A stretch of DNA of 64,000 nucleotides from Swaminathania salitolerans (GTDB lineage Bacteria > Pseudomonadota > Alphaproteobacteria > Acetobacterales > Acetobacteraceae), in the NCBI RefSeq assembly GCF_025994315.1, contig NZ_BAQE01000003.1; one strand, given 5' to 3'. The translations under genes were made by a program, and so were the position numbers. Positions within the stretch are counted from its first letter, which is position 1. The number at the start of each line of letters is the position of its first letter. Below are positions 1-8,057 of this stretch, piece by piece. The notes under the pieces are model-generated. The model did no database searches and was not told the origin of the DNA. It was given only the letters and a program-made list of their open reading frames with translations.

Positions 1-1138
1 CGGCCGCCAGAAACGGCGCCAGACCCGCGTCGCGCGCCCAGTCGATGAGCCTGTGATTGCTGCTGCCGGGCAGGATGATGTCGATCGAAACCCCTCTGAG
101 GGCAGCCAGACAGAGTTCCGAGACCATCCGCTCGTTGGGCAGGAAATAGGGGGTCATGAGTCTCACGGATCGCCTTGCCAGGGCGATGCTCTGAAGCATC
201 GTGAATTCGATCTTTTCCAGATCGTTATCCGGCCCCGAGGTCACGACGCGGGCCGGGACCTCGCCGCATCGGGACAATGACGGAAAGAAGACCTCCCCAT
301 CGAGTTCCTCTCCTGTCGTAAAGGACCAGTCACGCGCGAAAGCCTCGGTCAGCTGATGGACGACGGGCCCCTCGAGCCGGAAATGCGTATCCGCAACCGG
401 ATGCTTGATCCGCAGACGCTGGAGATTTTCCTCCCCGATATTCAATCCGCCCATGAAGCCGCATCGCCCGTCGATGACGAGTATCTTGCGATGATTGCGC
501 AGATTGATGAACGGCATCTTCCATGGCAGGAGAGAATGCATGAACCGGCGACACGGAATATCGTGCCGACGCAGCGCTTTCACGATTCCGCTGCGGAAAT
601 AGCCGCCCCCTATGCCATCGACGAGCACGCGCACGATGACGCCCCGATCCCTCGCCGCGGACAGGGCCTCGACGAAGGCAAGGCCGATCCTGTCGGCGCG
701 GAAGATATAGGAGCAGAGCAGGATCGAGCTGCGCGCCGTGGCGATCTCCTCGAGCATGCTCGGATAGATGTTATCGCCATCATGAAGGCAGGTCACGACA
801 TTGCCCCCGAGCAGCGGGCGCTCGGTCAGGGTGCCGACCATCCGTGCCAGCGGCGCGAACTGCCCCTCGACCTGATGCCGCGCTTGCAGCGCGTGTCCGC
901 GCCCGTTCCATCGGTGGTCGCTGACGAGACGGCGCGCCAGACGTCGAACGCGATTGACGCCGAACATGACATAGACGAGCGCACCGAAGATCGGCATCAG
1001 CCAGGCCACACCGATCCACCCTGCGCTCGCCGCCGTATTCTGTTTCGTTCTCAGAACATGAAGCGTGACGGCGAGAGCGAGAGACCCTCTCAGTGCGGCT
1101 AGACCGTAATCGGCATAAGTCAGATCGAAAGACATCAT
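1..1138 (-). CDS. cardiolipin synthase-like phospholipase D protein (3' end outside window)
   Basis: Inner-membrane phospholipase D superfamily enzyme; members join phosphatidylglycerol units to make cardiolipin. About 379 residues are visible. The N-terminus has two hydrophobic segments (about residues 14-30 and 41-60, including WIGVAWLMPIFGALVY), matching the PLDc_N module. The first HxKxxxxD catalytic motif is clear: H216, K218 and D223 in NHRKILVID. The second HKD motif should lie beyond the left edge, since family members run near 480 residues. The start is one of two adjacent ATG codons (1138 or 1135); neither has a strong Shine-Dalgarno. It diverges from the leucyltransferase at 1331. 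Another phospholipase D-like transferase is possible, but the two-TM N-terminus favours cardiolipin synthase. Confidence 0.8.
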   Translation of the reverse strand, partial: MMSFDLTYADYGLAALRGSLALAVTLHVLRTKQNTAASAGWIGVAWLMPIFGALVYVMFGVNRVRRLARRLVSDHRWNGRGHALQARHQVEGQFAPLARMVGTLTERPLLGGNVVTCLHDGDNIYPSMLEEIATARSSILLCSYIFRADRIGLAFVEALSAARDRGVIVRVLVDGIGGGYFRSGIVKALRRHDIPCRRFMHSLLPWKMPFINLRNHRKILVIDGRCGFMGGLNIGEENLQRLRIKHPVADTHFRLEGPVVHQLTEAFARDWSFTTGEELDGEVFFPSLSRCGEVPARVVTSGPDNDLEKIEFTMLQSIALARRSVRLMTPYFLPNERMVSELCLAALRGVSIDIILPGSSNHRLIDWARDAGLAPFLAA

Positions 1139-1330
1139 CCGGGACGTTAACGTATTCGAAGCCCTTCCGGGCAAAAAACAAACTGCGGCATCTTGTATGC
1201 GCGGAAACGATCGTAAAATATGAGAAGCTGGCGATTTGGGCGCGGTGCGATTTCAGCATCATGCGGTCTCGAGGCAGTCTCGGGGCGGTCTCGGGGCAAT
1301 TTCCGGGCGTGAGGGAGAGAAAGGGTGGTC
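1139..1330. promoter_or_regulatory. divergent intergenic region, cardiolipin synthase / bpt
   Basis: Shared upstream region of two divergent genes. Toward bpt there is a plausible sigma70-like pair: TTGTAT near 1194 and an A/T-rich AAATAT-like -10 about 17 nt on. Around 1263-1300 the phrase GGTCTCGGGGC recurs in imperfect copies. A purine-rich Shine-Dalgarno (GAGAGAAAGGG) lies just before the bpt ATG at 1331. Promoter placement is inferred by eye. Confidence 0.3.
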
Positions 1331-2083
1331 ATGTCGTCACATCGTCCGCAGCTTTTCTACACGACCGATCCCTCGCCCTGCCCGTATCTGCCGGGGCGAC
1401 TCGAGCGCAAGGTCATGACGGAGCTGCTCGGCAGCGAGGCCGACATGCTGCATGACCGGCTCTCGCGTGCCGGGTTCAGGCGCAGCCACGGCATCGTCTA
1501 TGCGCCCGTCTGCAGCCACTGCCAGTCCTGCATACCGATCCGGATTCCGGTTGCGGCTTTCCTGCCCGATCGGACCATGCGACGGATCCGGCGCAGCCAT
1601 GGCGATCTGCGGGTTGCGGAACGTCCCAATATTGCGACCGGGGAACAATATGCCCTGTTCCGGCTCTATCAGGAGAGCCGCCATGGCGATGGCGACATGG
1701 CGCTGATGGGACTCGACGATTATCAGACCATGATCGAAACGAGCCCGGTCGAGACGAGCCTGTTCGAATTCCGCAACGAAGAGGGCCGTCTGGTCTGCGT
1801 TTCGCTCGTCGATCATCTCTCCGACGGATTATCGGCGGTCTATACGTTCTATTCCCTGTCCGAGCCGAAACGCTCCTACGGAACGGCCTCGATCCTCTGG
1901 CTGATCGAGGAGACGAACCGGCGCGGCAGGAACTTCCTCTATCTCGGCTACTGGGTACCGGGCAGTCGCAAGATGGCTTACAAATCCCGCTTCGCTCCGG
2001 CCGAGATCCTGCGCAACGGCCTGTGGAAGCGTTTGTCCGAAACGCCCGATCCGGAACGTGCCCCCGACACGCCCCTCATCTGA
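1331..2083 (+). CDS. bpt: aspartate/glutamate leucyltransferase (Bpt type)
   Basis: Cytosolic L/F-transferase-like enzyme of the bacterial N-end rule: it moves leucine from Leu-tRNA onto proteins with N-terminal Asp or Glu, marking them for ClpS/ClpAP. The 250-residue length is normal for the family. Visible signatures are the N-terminal Cys/Pro segment (PCPYLPGRLERK), the Cys cluster in YAPVCSHCQSC, and the C-terminal acyltransferase segment YLGYWVPGSRKMAYKSRF. The ATG at 1331 is preferred over the in-frame GTG at 1325 because GAGAGAAAGGG sits 5-10 nt ahead of it. It is monocistronic and converges with parC. Confidence 0.9.
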   Translation: MSSHRPQLFYTTDPSPCPYLPGRLERKVMTELLGSEADMLHDRLSRAGFRRSHGIVYAPVCSHCQSCIPIRIPVAAFLPDRTMRRIRRSHGDLRVAERPNIATGEQYALFRLYQESRHGDGDMALMGLDDYQTMIETSPVETSLFEFRNEEGRLVCVSLVDHLSDGLSAVYTFYSLSEPKRSYGTASILWLIEETNRRGRNFLYLGYWVPGSRKMAYKSRFAPAEILRNGLWKRLSETPDPERAPDTPLI

Positions 2084-2166
2084 CACCGCGCCGCCCGCCT
2101 CCTCCCGCCGGTCCTACGCGGTCAGCTACAGGCGGGCAGCTACAGGCGGCTATCGGCAGATGCCCC

Positions 2167-4377
2167 TCAGGCTTTCGTGGCAGCCTTGCGCGTCATCCAT
2201 TGCGGTGCCGCCTTGCCCTGGTCTCCGCGCTTGCCCGTGATCACAGCAAGATCGTTCTGCGCGCGCGGTTTCTGGCCCGTATGCCAGACAAGCCCTTCTT
2301 CGGCAGAAAAACACCGCAGATCGAGCAGTCTCGCTCCGACAGGCAGTTTCTGGATCGCAACCCCGAGCCCCCGGGTCATTTCCGGAAGCTGATCGAGCGC
2401 GAAGCACAGCGCCTTGCGGTTGCTCCCCAGTGCAAGAACCCGGTCGCCTTCGACCGCCACGCAGAAGGCCGCGCGATCGCCTTCGCGAAGATTGAGCACC
2501 TGCTTTCCGGTGCGTTTTTCCGCCGCCATATCCGCATTGCGGACAATCATGCCACGCCCGGCCTCGGTTGCGAGGAGATGACGGCCGTCCTCGTCCAGAA
2601 CGAGGAACGAGACGATATCCTCGTCCTGCGGAAGATCGGCAAGGATGCGGATCGGCTGACCGAAGCCCCGTCCCCGCGGGAGATCGGCGGCCTTGAGGGT
2701 GAAGACCCTGCCACCGCTGGCCATGAGACAGAGCCTGTCGGTGCTCTGGCACTCGAGAGACGTTCCGGCAGCGTCCCCTTCCTTGAAGCGATGCGTCTCC
2801 GGATCGAGATTATGTCCCTTGATGGCACGCACCCAGCCTTCCCTCGAGAGAAGCACCGTCAGGGGTTCGCGCTCGATCTGGATGGCCGAGGAGAGATCGA
2901 CCGGAGAAGGGGGTACCGAGATCTCGGTACGACGCGCGCCGAGCACGCCCTCGCCGAAAGTCTTCGCCGTGGCGTCCAGTTCCTTGCCGATCCGGGTCCA
3001 GCGTTTTCTCTCGCTCGCGAGCAGACCCTCCAGACCCGATTTTTCCTTCAGCAACGCGTCGCGTTCCTTGCGGATCTCGATTTCCTCCAGCCTGCGAAGC
3101 GAACGCAGGCGCATGTTCAGAACATATTCCGCCTGCAGGTCCGACAGGGAGAAGGCCTGCATGAGCGCGGCCTTCGGTTCGTCGCTCTCCCGGATGATCC
3201 GGATGACCTCGTCGAGATTGAGATAGACCGCGAGAAACCCCTCGAGAATCTCGAGCCGCCGCTCGACCGCGCCGAGCCGGTGGCGGGAACGACGGACGAG
3301 AACGACCTCGCGGTGATCGAGCCAGGCGCGAATGACCTCGCGCAGCCCCATGACGCGTGGCACGCACTGGGCATCGAGCACGTTCATGTTCAGGCTGAAC
3401 CGGCTTTCCAGCGCGGTCACCCGGAACAGCGTCTCCATCAGGATCCCGGGCTCGACCGTCTTGTTCTTCGGCTCGATGACGAGCCGGATATCCGTCGTGC
3501 TTTCGTCGCGTATATCCGCGAGAAGAGGGAGCTTCTTCTGCTCCATCAGCTCGGCGATCTGCTCGATCAGACGGGATTTCTGAACCTGATAGGGTATCTC
3601 GGTGACGATGACGGTCCAGGTGCCGAAACGCCCCTGCTCGACCGTCCAGCGCGCCCGGGTACGGAAACTGCCCCGGCCCGTCTCATAGGCGGCAATGATG
3701 GACTGCCGGTCCTCGATCAGAACGCCACCCGTGGGAAAATCCGGCCCGGGAAGGAAGGTGAGAAGCGTCTCGACCGATGCCTCCGGCTCGTCGATCAGAT
3801 GACGGGCGGCACGGCAGATCTCGGCAGCATTATGCGGCGGGATGCTGGTGGCCATTCCGACGGCGATGCCCGCAGCCCCGTTGGCCAGAAGATTCGGAAA
3901 GGCACCGGGCAGCACGACCGGTTCGGAATCCTCGTTATCGTAGGTCGGCCGGAAATCGACCGCGTCATCCTCGATCCCCTCCAGCAACGCTCTGGCGACC
4001 GCCGTCAGACGGGATTCGGTATAGCGCATGGCCGCGGCATTATCGCCGTCGATCGACCCGAAATTACCCTGCCCTTCCACCAGAGGATACCGGACCGCGA
4101 AATCCTGGGCGAGGCGCACCAGAGCCTCATAGACGGCGGCATCGCCATGCGGATGGAACTTGCCGATCACGTCACCGACCACGCGCGCGCATTTCTTGAA
4201 TCCGGCACCCGGATCGAGCTTGAGCTGGCGCATCGCATAGAGAATGCGGCGATGCACGGGCTTCATGCCGTCGCGCACATCGGGAAGGGAGCGCGCCATG
4301 ATCGTGGACATGGCATAGGCAATGTAACGCTCGCTCAATGCATCCGCGAGCCGGGTATCCTCGATATGTCCTGCCAT
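2167..4377 (-). CDS. parC: DNA topoisomerase IV subunit A
   Basis: Breakage-reunion subunit of topoisomerase IV, which pairs with ParE to decatenate daughter chromosomes. At 736 residues it has the expected size. The N-terminal winged-helix/tower domain carries the catalytic tyrosine in MRYTESRL (Y119), and the quinolone pocket reads HPHGDAAVYEAL. The C-terminal half is the beta-pinwheel DNA-wrapping domain. The start at 4377 (MAGHIEDTRL) is chosen over an ORF extended to 4557 because family similarity begins there and GGATCGGAAG precedes it. The position matching E. coli ParC Ser80 is Ala80, which I believe is common in alphaproteobacterial ParC. It converges with bpt. Confidence 0.95.
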   Translation of the reverse strand: MAGHIEDTRLADALSERYIAYAMSTIMARSLPDVRDGMKPVHRRILYAMRQLKLDPGAGFKKCARVVGDVIGKFHPHGDAAVYEALVRLAQDFAVRYPLVEGQGNFGSIDGDNAAAMRYTESRLTAVARALLEGIEDDAVDFRPTYDNEDSEPVVLPGAFPNLLANGAAGIAVGMATSIPPHNAAEICRAARHLIDEPEASVETLLTFLPGPDFPTGGVLIEDRQSIIAAYETGRGSFRTRARWTVEQGRFGTWTVIVTEIPYQVQKSRLIEQIAELMEQKKLPLLADIRDESTTDIRLVIEPKNKTVEPGILMETLFRVTALESRFSLNMNVLDAQCVPRVMGLREVIRAWLDHREVVLVRRSRHRLGAVERRLEILEGFLAVYLNLDEVIRIIRESDEPKAALMQAFSLSDLQAEYVLNMRLRSLRRLEEIEIRKERDALLKEKSGLEGLLASERKRWTRIGKELDATAKTFGEGVLGARRTEISVPPSPVDLSSAIQIEREPLTVLLSREGWVRAIKGHNLDPETHRFKEGDAAGTSLECQSTDRLCLMASGGRVFTLKAADLPRGRGFGQPIRILADLPQDEDIVSFLVLDEDGRHLLATEAGRGMIVRNADMAAEKRTGKQVLNLREGDRAAFCVAVEGDRVLALGSNRKALCFALDQLPEMTRGLGVAIQKLPVGARLLDLRCFSAEEGLVWHTGQKPRAQNDLAVITGKRGDQGKAAPQWMTRKAATKA

Positions 4378-4679
4378 GTCGTGACTCTTCCGATCCCCTT
4401 TCGTCTGGGGGCAGATAAAGCGCCCTGCCGGGGCGTGTCCAGTGCGAATACCCCGTTTTTGTTCTTGTCGGAACCGGCCCGGACGATACGCCTCCCATCT
4501 CGCACAGGATGGACGCTCAGGCAGAGACAGCCCCAGGCGCCGGCGGGATGATCGCATCGCGAGCGAATGTCGAGGGATGCAAACCGGGTCATAAAATAAC
4601 GATTATATTACGGCAGATTTACAACTTTTTATGTCAGCTCCCGTTCAGCAGACTCACCTCTACCGAAAAGTGAGCGAAA
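4378..4679. promoter_or_regulatory. parC / rhodopsin divergent intergenic region
   Basis: A 302-bp region without a gene. The parC Shine-Dalgarno lies at its left edge. The right half turns A/T-rich (about 4588-4632), unlike its surroundings, and contains TATATT at 4604-4609, a good -10 hexamer for the rhodopsin transcript. No convincing -35 sits at 16-18 nt. The rhodopsin ATG has only a weak GAG-type Shine-Dalgarno at 4672. I see no light-regulator box that I can name. Confidence 0.35.
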
Positions 4680-5390
4680 ATGACCGAATCTGTCCTCTGG
4701 ATCACTGCGCTGATCATGTTTGCCGGTGGTACGGCGCTTCTGTTCATGGGCAAGAGACGCAACGAGACGGAAGGCGTGATGAGTCTGGCGCACGGCATCG
4801 TGCCCATCATCGCCGGATGTCTTTATGTCGCCATGGCGACGGGCCAGGGCGCCGTGCTTCTCCCGACCGATGCGACCCTTGCCGGCGCGGCCAACACGAC
4901 CCGCATCTTCTGGTTCGGACGCTATATCGACTGGGTCTTCACAACGCCCCTGCTGCTGGTCTCGCTCGGCTGCCTCGGCATGTTGCAGGGTCGCAAGAGA
5001 GCCGATCTCCTGCTCGGTGCCGTGACGGCGGATGTCCTGATGATCGTGACCGCCTTCGCCTTCAGCGCGTCCGAAAACGTCGTCAGCCGCTGGATCTGGT
5101 TCATTCTCTCCTGTGTTGCGTTTCTCGGCGTCTATTACGTTATCTGGGTCTCCCAGATGGAAGCGAACAGAAAGGAGAGCGCCGAAGTCCAGAGCGCCTA
5201 CAAGCGCAGCGCGACGATCCTTTCCGTCCTGTGGATGGTCTATCCGGTCATTCTCGCCATCTCCCCTGACGGCCTCGGTCTCGTGGCCGATTCCGTAAGC
5301 GTGCTGGTGATCGCGATCACCGATGTTCTCGCCAAGGTAGCATTCGGCTTCCTCAGCCTGTCGGATGACAGGAAGCTGGAACGCGCGTGA
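4680..5390 (+). CDS. microbial (type 1) rhodopsin with D-T-S helix C motif
   Basis: Seven-helix retinal protein of the inner membrane, 236 residues. Helix C reads RYIDWVFTTPLLLVS: D84 and T88 match bacteriorhodopsin D85 and T89, but the proton-donor position (D96) is S95. Helix G carries the Schiff-base lysine K219 and counterion D215 (ITDVLAKVAFG). Helix F has W185, Y188 and P189 (LWMVYP). Helix D (ADVLMIVT) and the TTP of helix C look closer to bacteriorhodopsin than to proteorhodopsin. Leu92, at the proteorhodopsin 105 tuning site, predicts green absorption. By hand alignment, the proton-release Glu194/Glu204 positions read Asp and Ser. It is followed 1 nt later by a Blh-type dioxygenase, which makes retinal. 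Outward proton pumping with a slow cycle is likely, but sensory function cannot be excluded; no transducer gene is adjacent. Confidence 0.93.
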   Translation: MTESVLWITALIMFAGGTALLFMGKRRNETEGVMSLAHGIVPIIAGCLYVAMATGQGAVLLPTDATLAGAANTTRIFWFGRYIDWVFTTPLLLVSLGCLGMLQGRKRADLLLGAVTADVLMIVTAFAFSASENVVSRWIWFILSCVAFLGVYYVIWVSQMEANRKESAEVQSAYKRSATILSVLWMVYPVILAISPDGLGLVADSVSVLVIAITDVLAKVAFGFLSLSDDRKLERA

Positions 5391-5391
5391 C

Positions 5392-6423
5392 ATGACCCGG
5401 TCCGGGACACGGCTCCCCGGCTGGATGGGGTCGGTATCCGGCGCGGAGGCGACCTATTGGGCGGTCGCCTCGGCTTGTGCGTTTTTCAGCATCGCGACGA
5501 ACGATATCGTCGCGATGCTTGCGACGATCCTCCTGTTCGGCCTGCCTCACGGCGCGCTCGACGGGGAAATGGCGCGAACGCTCATGTTCGGGCGCTATGG
5601 GCGGGTCTGGTTTGCGGTCTTCGCCCTGCCCTATCTCGCTCTGGTCGCCGCCGTACTTCTTCTCTTTCATGCCTGGCCGCGGGCGACCCTCTCCGGCTTT
5701 CTCGCGATATCCCTCTATCATTTCGGCCGGGAAGCCTGCGGATCGTCTTCACGCCTTGCGCGTGTGTTCCTGTTCGGCGCGGCACCTCTCCTGTTTCCGG
5801 CGCTTCTCAGACCGACCGAGACAGCCTCATTGCTGAGCGCCATGATCGCCCCCGTCACACTCGATGCGCCCCCGCTCTGGCTCATATCGCTCGCGCCGTT
5901 CTGGCTGGCCTGCTTCGCTCTCGCCTCGTTTTGGGGGAACGATCGCCTCGGAAGACGCGATTTCACCGAGCTTGCGGTCATTTTCCTTGTCTTTCTCGCC
6001 TTTCCGCCCCTGCCCGGTTTCATGCTCTACTTCGTCTTCATCCACGCATCGCGTCACATGCACGCGCTTGTGCTGGATCGATGCTGGCCCCGCCTTGGCA
6101 GCTTCGGAGCAATCCTCCTCCATGCGCTGCCGCTTACGATCGGCGCCCTTCTGATCGGTGCGGCCATCTGGCCGGAATTTGCAGGAGAGAGGGAGACGCG
6201 GCTGATCGCCGTCACGTTTCAGCTGCTGGCGGCGCTTACGCTGCCGCATGTCCTGTTCGATGCGCTGCTTTCATTCCGGCGGATGGATGAGCCCGGCGAT
6301 GCGCGATCGCAGGCGCGCCCGGGCATCGGGAACCGGACGATGCCGCACGCCGAACAGATCCCGGGAGAGGAAATGTCCGGTCAGATCGAGACCATGGAGC
6401 CAGTCTTCGGGCGTCGCCTCTGA
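5392..6423 (+). CDS. blh: Brp/Blh family beta-carotene 15,15'-dioxygenase
   Basis: Integral-membrane, iron-dependent enzyme that splits beta-carotene into two retinals, supplying the chromophore for the upstream rhodopsin. The conserved histidine segments are all present: FGLPHGALD, YHFGREA, IHASRHMHA and LTLPHVLFD, separated by hydrophobic helices. The start at 5392 lies 1 nt after the rhodopsin stop, so translation is probably coupled; an in-frame ATG at 5365 would overlap the opsin. At 343 residues it is longer than most Blh proteins as I know them. The last 50 or so residues are encoded on the strand opposite the end of recO and are hydrophilic and unlike the family. No carotenoid synthesis (crt) genes are in the window, so beta-carotene must be made elsewhere. 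Confidence 0.9.
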   Translation: MTRSGTRLPGWMGSVSGAEATYWAVASACAFFSIATNDIVAMLATILLFGLPHGALDGEMARTLMFGRYGRVWFAVFALPYLALVAAVLLLFHAWPRATLSGFLAISLYHFGREACGSSSRLARVFLFGAAPLLFPALLRPTETASLLSAMIAPVTLDAPPLWLISLAPFWLACFALASFWGNDRLGRRDFTELAVIFLVFLAFPPLPGFMLYFVFIHASRHMHALVLDRCWPRLGSFGAILLHALPLTIGALLIGAAIWPEFAGERETRLIAVTFQLLAALTLPHVLFDALLSFRRMDEPGDARSQARPGIGNRTMPHAEQIPGEEMSGQIETMEPVFGRRL

Positions 6424-7026
6424 CAAAAGACTCTCGTCATCTCTCGCCAGAAAGGCCGGAAGAGGCAGAAGCCTGTCTTTCCAGTCGCCTGCCCCGGAGA
6501 GACTCACCGCGCGCCCGGTGCGCGGCGAAACGAAGCGGAGATCGCCGGTTTCGCCCGTCACCGCGCAGGAAGAGAGACTGAGCCCATAGCCGAGTGCCGA
6601 GAGAAGCGCTGCCTCCCAGCGGATATATTCGCCAACCGGCGGGGGATCGACCAGAACGCAGAACGAGGTCAGATCCCTGATCGTTCTGAGAAAGAAATCG
6701 GGATGGGCTTCCCGGTCCGGCAGGGCCGCATCGGCAAGCTCGGTCGCGGCATGCACAAGGGCCAGCTGGAGCGGCCTGTCCAGCACACGCACGGCCGTTT
6801 CCTGAACCGGTTCGCCGCTGAGATGGCCGAGCTGATCGGGGAGTCTGGCAGCATGACGGGCCAGAACGATATTGCCGGGTTGCCAGAGTGCGGACTGGCG
6901 TCGCGACGAACCGCCACGCACCAGCCCTGCAATCCTGCCGTACTCTTCAGTGAAGAGATGGGCGATCGCCCCTCCCTCGCCATAGCGGCGCGCGGAGAGG
7001 ACGATCGCGGCGCATTCGAAATTCAT
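6271..7026 (-). CDS. recO: DNA repair protein RecO
   Basis: Recombination mediator that helps RecR load RecA on SSB-coated single strands in the RecFOR pathway. The protein has 251 residues, with an N-terminal OB-fold (MNFECAAIVLSARRYGEGGAIAHLFTEE is typical in its first part) followed by a helical domain. It lacks the full zinc-finger cysteine set seen in some RecO proteins. It is the last gene of rpsB-tsf-recO, 21 nt after tsf. An 8-bp hairpin ends directly against its ATG, so expression is probably low compared with tsf. Its 3' end overlaps blh by 153 bp on the opposite strand. Confidence 0.92.
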   Translation of the reverse strand: MNFECAAIVLSARRYGEGGAIAHLFTEEYGRIAGLVRGGSSRRQSALWQPGNIVLARHAARLPDQLGHLSGEPVQETAVRVLDRPLQLALVHAATELADAALPDREAHPDFFLRTIRDLTSFCVLVDPPPVGEYIRWEAALLSALGYGLSLSSCAVTGETGDLRFVSPRTGRAVSLSGAGDWKDRLLPLPAFLARDDESLLSEATPEDWLHGLDLTGHFLSRDLFGVRHRPVPDARARLRSRIAGLIHPPE

Positions 7027-7055
7027 GCGCCTGACTTTGTCTGGCGATCAGGCGC
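7027..7055 (-). promoter_or_regulatory. stem-loop between tsf and recO
   Basis: Perfect 8-bp inverted repeat (GCGCCTGA / TCAGGCGC, 13-nt loop) that contains the tsf stop codon in one arm and touches the recO ATG with the other. The only purine-rich ribosome-binding sequence ahead of recO (AGG) is inside the stem. There is no U-tract, so it is more likely a translational attenuator or RNA stability element than a terminator. Confidence 0.55.
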
Positions 7056-7953
7056 CCGCAGCAGCGGCAACCTCGGCAGCAAAGTCGCTGGTTTCCTTCT
7101 CGATGCCTTCACCGAGCTGGAAGCGGTCGAAAGCGATGAGCTTCGCACCGGCCTTCTCGACGACCTTCGCAACGCGCGTCTCGCCATCATGCACCCAGAC
7201 CTGCTCCAGAAGAACGACTTCTTCGTAGAACTTGCGGATACGGCCTTCGATCATCTTTTCGATGATGGCTTCCGGCTTGCCGGATTCGCGGGCCTGCTCG
7301 ACCAGAACCTGACGCTCGCGCTCGAGCGCTTCCGGATCGACGCTGGCGATCTCGAGCGCTACCGGACGGGTGGCTGCGACATGCATGCCGATCTGGCGAC
7401 CCAGGGTCAGGAGCGCGTCGGACTCGGAAGGTGCCTCGACCGCTGCGAGCACGCCGATCTTGCCGATGCCCGGACGCAGCGCGCCATGGACATAGCTGGC
7501 GACCACGCCCGACGGAACCGTCAGCACCTTGGCGCGACGCAGCGACATGTTCTCGCCGATCGTCGCGATGAGATGGGTCATCTCTTCGGCAACCGTACGA
7601 CCGCTCGGCAGTTTCGCCTGGGACAGGATCTCGAGATTGTCGCCGGCCTCGAGGGCTGCATGGGCAACGGCTTCGACGAAATTCTGGAACGCCTCGTTAC
7701 GACCGACGAAATCGGTCTCGGCATTCACTTCCACCATGGCAGCGCGGTTCTTGCCCGAAGCAACGGCCACGAGACCTTCGGCGGTGGTGCGGCCGGATTT
7801 CTTGGCAGCCTGGGACAGGCCCTTGGCACGCAGCCAGTCGATCGCCGCATCCATGTCGCCCGCAGATTCCGTGAGGGCCTTTTTGCAGTCCATCATGCCG
7901 GCGCCCGTCTTCTCGCGCAGGTCACGAACGAGGGCAGCTGTGATTTCCGCCAT
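7048..7953 (-). CDS. tsf: elongation factor Ts
   Basis: Cytosolic guanine-nucleotide exchange factor that regenerates EF-Tu-GTP during translation. At 301 residues it is a normal length. The N-terminal UBA-like module has KTGAGMMDCKKAL, and the core signature TDFVGRNEAF is present near residue 80. It lies downstream of rpsB, the usual arrangement, and is probably co-transcribed from the rpsB promoter. The start at 7953 (MAEITAALV) is preceded by AAGGAGTTTGG. Confidence 0.97.
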   Translation of the reverse strand: MAEITAALVRDLREKTGAGMMDCKKALTESAGDMDAAIDWLRAKGLSQAAKKSGRTTAEGLVAVASGKNRAAMVEVNAETDFVGRNEAFQNFVEAVAHAALEAGDNLEILSQAKLPSGRTVAEEMTHLIATIGENMSLRRAKVLTVPSGVVASYVHGALRPGIGKIGVLAAVEAPSESDALLTLGRQIGMHVAATRPVALEIASVDPEALERERQVLVEQARESGKPEAIIEKMIEGRIRKFYEEVVLLEQVWVHDGETRVAKVVEKAGAKLIAFDRFQLGEGIEKETSDFAAEVAAAAGA

Positions 7954-8057
7954 GTTCCAAACTCCTTCAGGAACGAAACGGCGCGCCGCGGCCTTTCAGC
8001 CGGGCACGCCAGAAAATTTCGAATGCAGGGGAGACCTCACGATCTCCCACCCGCATT

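Noticed and set aside
2023..4551. 842-residue plus-strand ORF opposite parC
   Set aside because: Mirror of a GC-rich gene; no family motifs, and Arg/Asp/Gly-rich composition typical of antisense frames.
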